Below are positions 55,718-64,000 of a stretch of DNA of 64,000 bases, in pieces; position 1 is the stretch's first letter, and each line of letters starts with the position of its first letter. Source of the DNA: Aplidium turbinatum (taxonomy: Eukaryota > Chordata > Ascidiacea > Aplousobranchia > Polyclinidae). The notes beneath the pieces were generated by a model, which saw only the letters and a list, made by a program, of their open reading frames with translations, was not told where the DNA came from and did no database searches. The translations under genes were made by a program, and so were the position numbers. The DNA lies in assembly GCA_918807975.1 (NCBI GenBank), contig OU964918.1, positions 51,754,477 through 51,818,476 on the forward strand. Direction: 5' to 3'.

Positions 55718-57287
55718 AATGGGTTGACATTGGCCATCAGGGGTGACTTTGTACCAAACAAAAAAAAGGTTACTTGTTAACTTGAGCAACTTAAAATATT
55801 TCTGCAATATTTTGGTCATTTGCATAGGTTTGTAAATATCCTCTTTTGTGTGTTTTCAGAATTTTTTAAGAAAAATGTGAATTCAGTTGTTCACTCTGGA
55901 GGATCCAATATGGCCGCCAAATAACACCAAAAAATACTCTTTGCAAACTTTTACCTGGCACGCCAGTGCCTGACCATACTGGGTATGCCAAGCATTGACA
56001 GAAAGTAGGTCTTAGCTCTAGGTTCAGTATTAATTATGTAATTTGGCTGCTAGGCATTTGCTTCTTTCACCTAGGTGGCTATATAGTCACCCCTTGACAT
56101 GTAGAAAATATGGTGTGACTTTGGCCACTTTTGTATGATGTTAATCCACTTTTTATCGTTTATTGCAGAATATTAGCTGTGTTAGTGATCCATTTTCTTC
56201 AATTTTGGCTTGATGGAGTGCAGATTAATATTTCAAAAATTGACATACCTAAAGGAAATACAAACGGAAACCAGGTGCCAGGCCATATATTAGTGGTACG
56301 TTTTCGTTCGATTAACTTGATATTTCTTCTCTTCTCTTGTGTTGTCGCTATATGTCAGGGCATCCGTTGGTTAGCCACTGCCTGGTGTCGTCATCGATGG
56401 AAATTAGGCCTTCCATACCATGGGGTGGTCTGTATAGCCGGCAATCCTTGATAATGTGGGCTGCCGTCTGCATTTCACCACACTCACAAGCAGCACTCCC
56501 TGCCAAGCCCCAGCGCAACATGTCTGCACCATAGCGTCCAACACCGGTGAGCAAACGGTTACGCCTTGATGAGGCAAGTCTAGAGAGGCCATGTCCCAGC
56601 TGGTTTTCGGACGGGGATCTGAATACTTGGCGAAGTGGGGACGTGCTGCTTGACCATTGTTCACACCATGCCGCGTGGCACCACTGTTTACTAGGGCTTC
56701 CACCAGAGGCTGCCAGAAGGTCTTGTGCAGCGCGTACAAATGGCTTTCTTGATTTTAGCCGCTGCTTTGGTGGATATCTCAGCGTGGTTGTGTGTAGCGG
56801 ATGGCCAGGGTTTAGGGCTTTACGGCTCAGGGAAAGAACAGCACGTTGGCGCCGTAGTGCAGCTGGCTCAATGCTTGCAAGGACAGGCAAACAGTCAGTT
56901 GGAGTTGGGCGGAGGCAACCTGTGACAGTTCGCAGGCAGTTGTTGATTGGTACATCGACAACTTGATATTTGATACGTAATCACGAGTGCTGATTGTTGA
57001 AAGTATTTTAAAAACTCTGAAAGAGGCCAGTGACACCCCTTTTTGGGGTTGGCAATGAGCATGTCTTGAAAAAAGATTACTGCTTATAGTTTTTTTAAAA
57101 CACTGGAGTGAAAACCACTTATAGTTTTTTTTTTTTTAAACTCTACGCATGGACCAAATGACTTCAAACTTGGTAACATGTAAGGGCTCTTGATAGCCCT
57201 CAATATTGGTAAATTAAAGTTTTCTCCCAGAACCATTGTAAAATTAAAGTAAGCGGTGTCTCATAACTGGACCAAAGTCACCCCATT
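55718..57287. mobile_element. Inverted-repeat element inside the transposase scrap
   Basis: Ends aatgggttgacattggcc and complement of aatggggtgactttggtcc form imperfect inverted repeats. A second ggggtgacttt motif lies at 55740. It carries a LINE fragment. The target duplication is unclear. Confidence 0.55.
56345..56890 (-). pseudogene. LINE C-terminal fragment
   Basis: The 180-codon minus-strand frame contains VRAAQDLLAASGGSPSKQWC, RLASSRRNRLLTGVGRYGAD and ACECGEMQTAAHIIKDC. These are the same Cys/His tail and upstream block as at 42284. No catalytic domain remains. Confidence 0.8.
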
Positions 57288-57649
57288 CTACTTCTCGTAT
57301 TAAGATAGGCGATGTTAAACTGCTTCAAGACGTAAAATTTGATGCTGTTAAGACTACTGATTTCTGCATCATTAAAGGGTTTCTATTGTTCAATCTTGAA
57401 AAGTGGTGCTGCTGCGTTTGGCTAAATGTGTAGCCTACTATTTTTGCTTGACCAACTGAATCTTGACTTCAAAAACTGCGTAGGCCAAGCACATTGATCC
57501 AACATGTCTGGAATAATTAAAAATGTTCAAGCAAGATTCAATTAAAGGGAATTAGTAAACACTTTTTGCCTATTGTCTGCTTATGGATATCATTGCTTAA
57601 GTCTGTTTGGAGTTCATGGTGTTGTCCAAATGTCATATCACTTTTGGAG

Positions 57650-59620
57650 TAATTGATGTTTTAATAGTAAAGTTTAAATTAGCGTTAGATAAATGTACTG
57701 TATACCTTGGACATGCAACCAATTGATTCGGGTAGATGCAGTATCGTGCTTTCCAACGTCAGTAAAATTGTCAAAAAAGCTTCATCGAGCGGCTACGTTT
57801 GAACAACGATTTCTCGTTTTTTAGATAATATATAAACGTGAAAGTTGTTAGGTTAATAAAGCAAGACATACTCTTTTAATTTGTGTTGGTTTGGTATTTT
57901 TATTTAAAAAATTGAATTGCTGAGAATTGGTACAAAATAGTAAAGTTTAAGTTAGCGCTAGAGGATCAATATAATGCATACTTTAAACTTGCAACCAATT
58001 AAATCGGATAGATGCAGTATCGTGCTTTCCAACGATGGTAAAATTTCTCAAATCCGCGCAGAAATGAGAAAGCTACAATACATTTGGTGGAGGCAGTATT
58101 CACCGATCACTGCAAACTGTGGGCGGCTTATACTGAACCACGAACGAATCGCCTTGAAAAATGCATTGGAAAAAAGCTTCGTCGAGCGGTTACGTTTGAA
58201 CAACGATTGCTCGTTTTGTGGATTAGATATAAATGTGAAAGTTAACATATGAATAAACCAAGACATACTCTTTTAATTTGTGTTGGTTTGGTATTTCTAT
58301 TGTAAAAAATGAATTGCGGAGAATTGGTACAAAATAGTAAAGTTTAAGTTAGCGCTACATAAATGTAATGCCTACTTTAGATTGGCAATTAATCCATTCG
58401 GGTAGATGAAGCATAATGCCATCCAACGATAGTAAAATTGTTAAAATCCGAGCAGAAATGAGAAAGCTACAGTATATTTGGTGGAGGCAGTATTCATCGA
58501 TCACAGCAAACTGTGGGCGGCTCATACTGAACCACGATCAAATCGCCTTGAAAAATGCATTGGAAAAAAGCTTCGTTGAGCGGTTACGTTTGAACAACGA
58601 TTTCTTGTTTTGTAGATAACATATAAACGTGAAAGTTGTTAGGTTAATAAAGCAAGACATACTCTTTTAATTTGTGTTGGTTTGGTATTTTTATTTAAAA
58701 AATTGAATTGCTGAGAATTGGTACAAAATAGTAAAGTTTAAGTTAGCGCTACATAAATATAATGCATACTTTAGATTGGCAATTAATCCATTTGAGTAGA
58801 TGAAGCATAATGCCATCCAACAATAGTAAAATTTCTCAAATCCGCGCAGAAATGAGAAAGCTACAGCATATTTGGTGGAGGCAGTATTCATCGATCACTG
58901 CAAACTGTGGGCGGCTCATACTGAACCACGATCGAATCGCCTTGAAAAATGCATTGGAAAAAAGCTTCGTCGAGCGGTTAGCCTACGTTTGAACAACGAT
59001 TTCTTGTTTTGTAGATAACATATAAACGTGAAAGTTGTTAGGTTAATAAAGCAAGACACACTCTTTTAATTTGTGATGGTTTGGTATTTTTATTGTAAAA
59101 ATTGAATTGCTGAGAATTGGTACAAAATAGTAAAGTTTAAGTTAGCGCTAGATCAATATAATGCATACTTTAATCTTGCAACCAATTAAATCGGATAGAT
59201 GCAGTATCGTGCTTTCCAACGATGGTAAAACTGTTAAAGTCCGAGCAGAAATGAGAAAGCTACAACACATTTGGTGGAGGCAGTATTCACCGACCACTGC
59301 AAACTGTGGGCGGCTTAGCCTATACTGAACCACGATCGAATCGCCTTGAAAAATGCATTGGAAAAAAGCTTCGTCGAGCGGTTACGTTTGAACAACGATT
59401 GCTCGTTTTGTGGATTAGATATAAATGTGAAAGTTAACATATGAATAAACCAAGACATAATCTTTTATTTTGTGTTGGTTTGGTATTTTTATTGTAAAAA
59501 ATGAATTGCTGAGAATTGGTACAAAATAGTAAAGTTTAAGTTAGCGCTACATAAATGTAATGCCTACTTTAGACTGGCAATTAATCCATTCGGGTAGATG
59601 AGGCATCATGCTTTCCAACG
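57650..59620 (+). repeat. Satellite array B, 394-bp units (right arm)
   Basis: The marker ttc(g/a)tcgagcgg recurs at 57781, 58178, 58572, 58966 and 59370: spacings 397, 394, 394, 404. The last interval is longer because of two 5-bp gccta gains (58981-58985 and near 59319). It is the inverted counterpart of array A. The open stretch in each unit faces outward (plus strand), longest at 57974-58252 (92 codons). Confidence 0.95.
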
Positions 59621-59834
59621 ATCTTTCCAACGATAGGAAAATTGTTAAAATCCGAGCCAAAATGAGAAAGCTAGGAGGCACTATTCACTACAAATATTTA
59701 AAAATCAACAGCCTTTCCGGTTTTACTTCTATTCCGCGTTTTTGCACCCTTCCTAAAAGTAGTTGCGTTTTTTGCATGACGTCACACATTTTCATGACGT
59801 CACCAACCAAGGCGGCCGATGCTTAACCAGCACC
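59621..59834. repeat. Right terminal segment of the giant foldback
   Basis: Inverted match to 48641-48860: aggcactattcactacaaat, tagaagtaaaa in reverse, paired tgacgtca, ending gccgatgcttaaccagcacc. Confidence 0.93.
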
Positions 59835-60220
59835 TGACAAATGATGATAAACTTTAGCCTAATTTATAATAATAGTCTACACTGCAGGGCTTCTCAAACT
59901 ATGGGTCGCGACCCCAAATGGGGTCGCGTAATGAAATTTTGGGGTCGTAATGGAATTCTAGTGCTGGTGGGTTGTAGTCTTGCCATGATGTCAATTGACC
60001 GCAACCGTCGGTGCGAACTGTCAAACGATAAAATATAATCAATCGTAACAATATTGATGCATTGTTACGCTATCATTGCTGTAACGTGCTGACCAAAAGT
60101 AACCTTACCGCTCGCATTATGATTTCAGAGTAGCTTATCAACTAGTTTCTGAAGGAACCAGTTACAAGATTAATTGACTATGGATCAGTGGTTAGGTTTC
60201 GTAGATTCATGCGGTAACAA

Positions 60221-60834
60221 TTGCAAGCACAAAGAAAACAATTGATAAGTCAGAAAGAAAAAGAAAATATAATGATCAAAATGATCCGTTTTAATGTCAT
60301 TAACGTGGATGTCCCCATAATGCAACAAAACTTTAATTGCAACAAAACTGTTGGTGTTTTATTTAAATCCAAGATGTTGAAACTTGACTTTAATCCGATC
60401 ATATATTTAAATGAAAAACGTATCTGCTTTGAGACCTAGTGAAATATTTAGGAGTAATAATTAACGACTTGCTATCCGATGATGAAGACACGAAACGACA
60501 ATTACGGTCGTTGTATTGTGCTGGAAACATGTTAAAAGCAAGGTTTTCCAAATGTTTGATTGCTGTTAAAAATGTGTTGTTTCGTTCCTATTGTATTCCT
60601 TTTTATGCCTGTCAACTATGGTGCAACTATCTTTCATCCAATAGTAATCGCTTACGTGTTGGATACAATAATTGTTGCAGAATGTTGTTTAATCTGCGGA
60701 GACGACGCAGCATCACCTCTGCATTCGTTGATAACAATACCACAACTTTTCAAGCTCTCATTCGTAAAAGTTATACCAGTTTGCAGGCCTCGAAATTCGT
60801 TTTTGTTGACGGCGGACAAACGTGTCCGGTCTGA
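60221..60834 (+). pseudogene. LINE reverse transcriptase fragment (cargo of hAT copy 2)
   Basis: Frames 60221-60439 and 60439-60834 together correspond to the 191-codon frame at 24767-25342. A stop (TAG) at 60437-60439 separates them. Blocks KYLGVIINDLLSDDEDTKRQ and VLFRSYCIPFYACQLWCNYL are clear. The end runs into the inserted element at 60784. Confidence 0.83.
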
Positions 60835-61712
60835 GCAGCTATCTCGGCGGACAAATTAAGTCTCACGGCGGACACACCAGTTTTAGCGTCGATCGTCATG
60901 CTTAATCACTTTATCTTGATAATTCGTTACCATTTGAGAACTATAGCTACGGATTAGAAGGCTTGTTAAAATTGCAGTGAAGTCACTCTGAAAGGCTTTT
61001 ATCAGACCAACGACCTGCGCTTGAAGAGTCAAAGCGCCCTGTAGCTGCTTAATACGCCGCACAACTGATTAACTTCCACCAAACGAGGTCGTGTGGGTTC
61101 TTGCGTCACAATGCTCTGGGCACGAATCGGAAAACTTCTACACTAACGCTACTATTTTCTGCTGTGCAAAGTTTCACTAGGCTTTTTTCTTTAGGTTTAT
61201 TTTTGCGTGCCATGTGAGCGAAAGTGAATTTTCCCTAGGCCTTTTCTTTCTTACTGTACAATCAAAGCTTAAAAAATGTTGTAACCAACCTTGCCTTATC
61301 AATATTACTCGGAGATCAAAGCCAGAGATTGTGACGTAAGACGTGAACTAAGTTGCGCGTGAATAGTGTAGAAGTACCGTACTCCCATCGATTCTTGGCG
61401 AAGAATTCACCTTTGTTACGCTGATTCAATGTCATCAATCGTTGAAGCAACGTAAAAACCGAAAGTTTTCCTGATTGAATGGAAACTAAGAGATACGATA
61501 CAATATTCACATTTTCTAGATGCGTGCTAGAATGCGAGGGAAATTATATTCTCGCAACAATTGTTCATGGTATGCAATGACGATTTGTATCGCTAGTTCC
61601 TGTGTTCTTTCTCGGCGGACAAATATGACCGATCTAGATGGTACTTCCCGCGGACATCACATGCTGTGACGGCGGACATGACCGCCGTGTCCGCCGTGAA
61701 TTTCGAGGCCTG
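60784..61712. mobile_element. Inverted-repeat element with 6-bp duplication (CAGGCCTCGAAATT ends)
   Basis: Ends CAGGCCTCGAAATTCG and complement of CAGGCCTCGAAATTCACGG are flanked by agtttg (60778-60783, 61713-61718). The empty site exists nearby at about 61849-61872 (accagtttgtaacacg). Subterminal ggcggacaaa and ggcggacac motifs repeat at both ends. Same family as 21758-22667. Non-coding. Confidence 0.9.
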
Positions 61713-61980
61713 AGTTTGTAACACGATGTAACTTGTTTTCCAATCAATGAATTAATGAAATAATGCCAACAGACTGTTACTATCAATCTTTGTATGTGGT
61801 ACAATGCAACTCAGCTCTCCACAACTTTTCAAGCTCTCATTCGTAAAAATTATACCAGTTTGTAACACGATGTAACTTGTTTTCCGATCAATGAATTTAT
61901 GAAATAATGCCAACAGACTGTTACTATCAATCTTTGTATGTGGTACAATGCAACTCAGCTCTTCGGAGTTGAGTATCTGC
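61713..61980. repeat. Second copy of a ~165-bp tandem duplication of the LINE tail
   Basis: cacaacttttcaagctctca through caatgcaactcagctct occurs twice: once interrupted by the 60784 element and once uninterrupted at about 61819-61980. Confidence 0.85.
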
Positions 61981-62505
61981 TTTGTTTCTACATTTTATGT
62001 TTGATTGTAAAATGGACCATGTTGAGTCTGATGTAAATAAATAAATAAATAAATAAATGGGGTCGCATAGAAATATATTTTTCAAAATGGGGTCGCAGAG
62101 CAAAAAAGTTTGAGAAGCCCTGGTCTACAGTACATGCTTTTTTTTGTTTTGTTTTTTTAATTTCTTATCATCTTAAACAGCTTCACCGTTATTTATTTAT
62201 TAGTAGGTATGTCTTTTTCTCAATTAGCCAATTATAATTAAGTTATCGTTGATGAGTTAAGGGGTGGCTGCTTGACTTGAAGACCTTGAATGGTCACTTT
62301 GCAGCCTCCCGCGGTTGTGATGCTTTCATCATTTTCTTTCTTTTGCTATGTACATTGTGTTTTGATTCGTTGTGCATCTTTTTTCGCAGCAGCCAATAAA
62401 CCTGAATTGTTTTGTTTTTTTAGTTAGGCTATTGCCTGTCTTTTCCAACAAATAAAAGTCTGTTGAGAAAGAGCAATCTTCCTGGCGTCAGCACTACCTG
62501 AATAC

Positions 62506-63192
62506 GGGCAACACTAAAAGGCGGAAACGCGGATATAAGCCGAAATAACTTTAGAATTAAAACAGTCATAGTATTTAATGATCTCACAATTGCTAAATAA
62601 TATCTTTCAATGATATTTCAACATAAGAAAATGTTCTGTATTGAGTTGTGGCTAAAAATCGCATTTCCGTCTTTTTCCTATTTTAATAAATTCCATTAAA
62701 TTTCGAAATTTACTCCAATAACTGTGGAATTAAAACAGTCAAAGTATTTAATGACCTCACAATTGCTTCTAACAATATCTTTCAATGATATTTCAACATA
62801 AAAGTAGGTTCGGTGGTGAGTTGTTGTTAAAAATCGCATTTCCGCCTTTTTCCTGTTTAAATAAATTCCTTTCAATTTTTGAAATTTACTCCAATAACTG
62901 TGGAATTAAAACAGTCAAAGTATTTAATGACCTCACAATTGCTTCTAAACAATATCTTTCAATGATATTTCAACATAAAAGTAGGTTCGGTGGTGAGTTG
63001 TTGTTAAAAATCTCATTTCCGCCTTTTTCCATGTTGCAACATTTCATTCTTTCATGATGAAGTTATCGCTATGTTAAACAATATGGACGCCAAGATCGTA
63101 TTTCCACGTTTTCTACATTGGCATTAAATCGCTACTTCTGCGGACAATACGCCATTTCACGCGCGGATTATTTCCGCCTTTTAGTGTTGCCC
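62506..63192. mobile_element. MULE-like element built of 175-bp tandem repeats
   Basis: Ends GGGCAACACTAAAAGGCGG and its exact complement are flanked by cctgaatac and cctgactac (8/9; 62497-62505, 63193-63201). The unit marked by attaaaacagtca recurs at 62556, 62729 and 62905 (173 and 176 bp). Non-coding. Confidence 0.88.
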
Positions 63193-63460
63193 CCTGACTA
63201 CTCACTAGGCTATAAACAGCGAGCATTGTGTTTCACTAACCAGTGTAGCCTCCACACCAGCCATCAAGACTTTTCCAAAAGCATGTGTTTCTCGGCAGTC
63301 ACTCTTGCCTAAATGAAAGGATTATCTACAAATAATTTTAAACAAAAGCTGTCGTAAAGTATTTTCTAGAAAACGAATCATAGTTCTCAGCTATGACCTG
63401 TTTCTTTATTTACCAAACAGGATTTAACAGTTGTTACTGCTCAAATTTTATCTTAGCTTT

Positions 63461-63570
63461 ATGGAAAACATTGATGAGTGTGAAAATCAATCAAGCAATT
63501 TACTGCATCTTGTGCAAGATGTCACAAATGAACTCAAAGAAAAAATAAATGATATACCACAAGAAAAAAA
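63461..63570 (+). CDS. Possible first coding exon of a gene running off the right edge
   Basis: ATG at 63461 opens 36 codons plus 2 bases (MENIDECENQSSNLLHLVQD, then VTNELKEKINDI and a Lys-rich end) before a good donor, gtaagc, at 63571. The peptide is helical and acidic. I do not recognise it. An acceptor-like site at about 63928 (ttccaacag) would give a stop in this phase, so the next exon must lie elsewhere or the exon is false. Confidence 0.35.
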
Positions 63571-64000
63571 GTAAGCAAGGGAATGTTTTGTTGAGGTCTG
63601 ATTTGAATATCCTTGGTATAAGTTAAACTTTTTAGTGAACAAATCAAGTTAAAAACTGCAACACTAAGCCATTCTGTGTTGCAGTCAGGCTATCCTGTGA
63701 TCCAAAATGTCTTCACTGTTGTGTACGGTATCTCAGCATGATTTTAGGTATAGCTTACACTTATGTGTGTAGATTAAAAATAGTTTTGTTGTTGTAGTTT
63801 TGGCAATCTTAAAGCTGATATTTCATCATAAGTTAAGTATTTTGAACTTTAACCTCCTAACGCCGACATTATCATTTGCTTGCAAAAACTAATCCCATGT
63901 ACTATATATTTCTTTGTCTATTCCAACAGTTGGTGACAAATTCGTCACAGTCGTCAACCGTAGATTGTTTATCTCACATTGTCACAACCCAAATTAGATG
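63571..64000. other. Unassigned right edge
   Basis: AT-rich, intron-like sequence; no frame, inverted ends or known repeat. Confidence 0.3.

Larger units (their letters stand above)
48641..59834. mobile_element. Giant foldback element with satellite arms
   Basis: The left arm (48641-48890 continued at 51865-53690) and right arm (about 57650-59834) are inverted copies of each other, about 2.1 kb each. Both start from the tip with GGTGCTGGTTAAGCATCGGC, share paired tgacgtca motifs, and then pass into tandem 394-bp units. The hAT 48891-51864 interrupts the left arm. The centre (53690-57650) holds a SINE, a hairpin, smaller elements and transposase scraps. I found no target duplication and no transposase assignable to the arms. 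The plan resembles Drosophila Galileo and other foldback elements. Confidence 0.85.
59885..62122. mobile_element. hAT element carrying a LINE fragment, copy 2
   Basis: Ends CAGGGCTTCTCAAACTATGG and complement of CAGGGCTTCTCAAACTTT. The interior is the reverse of 24514-25858, with the LINE fragment on the plus strand and an (aaat)n run at 62036-62057. Flanks gtctacac-tg and gtctacag match only in part as a duplication. A 929-bp element (60784-61712) and a 165-bp tandem duplication enlarge it. Confidence 0.88.

Noticed and set aside
63928-64000. Second exon of the gene starting at 63461
   Set aside because: The phase after the 63461-63570 exon gives an immediate stop, so I do not join them.

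Overview
The window is animal nuclear DNA, AT-rich and gene-poor. It holds one clearly recognisable host gene: a three-exon ABITRAM (FAM206A/Simiate) orthologue with GT-AG introns at 32439-37373 on the + strand. Nearly everything else is transposable-element DNA. BEL/Pao retroelements, tRNA-headed SINEs, L2/CR1-like LINE tails and very many hAT elements suggest a marine invertebrate with a repeat-rich genome; a tunicate or other invertebrate deuterostome is plausible, but the sequence does not settle it.

Layout. 1-14653: a broken BEL/Pao relic on the - strand, hit by a 679-bp hAT element (2531-3209) and by a whole-looking BEL/Pao element (4108-12505; identical 557-bp LTRs, 5-bp target duplication, single 2143-codon gag-pol frame). 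13786-14653 is an older LTR plus leader of the same family as the young element. 15195-16773: a foldback element whose ends are 30-bp tandem arrays, with a LINE tail and tRNA-like sequence between them. 17091-23751: nested hAT elements, including hAT transposase C-termini. 24514-25858: a hAT element carrying a LINE fragment. 26098-32178: small inverted-repeat elements, SINEs and unassigned DNA. 32439-37373: ABITRAM. Its first intron holds a 2.57-kb inverted-repeat transposon (33010-35580) that encodes an unfamiliar protein family, and its second intron a MULE-like element. 38771-45087: hAT relics, miniature elements, SINEs and a LINE tail. 45538-48483: three hAT elements nested inside one another.

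The largest structure is 48641-59834, an 11.2-kb foldback element. Its two arms (about 2.1 kb each) are inverted copies ending in the same roughly 250-bp terminus, followed by tandem arrays of a 394-bp unit with about 4-5 copies per arm. A 3-kb hAT has landed in the left arm, and the right arm keeps the empty site. 59885-62122 is a second copy of the LINE-carrying hAT, and 62506-63192 is a MULE-like element with its own tandem repeats. A possible first coding exon of another host gene begins at 63461.

Two features are most likely to be new: the satellite-armed foldback element, and a window-wide excess of the heptamer TAGCCTA/TAGGCTA. Comparison of satellite copies shows this heptamer arises as a 5-bp gain at TA, which fits TA-targeting transposon excision scars (TA-GCC-TA). 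The unfamiliar transposon in ABITRAM intron 1 comes next. Miniature elements were defined from terminal inverted repeats plus matching 8-bp (hAT-like) or 9-bp (MULE-like) target duplications read directly from the sequence.
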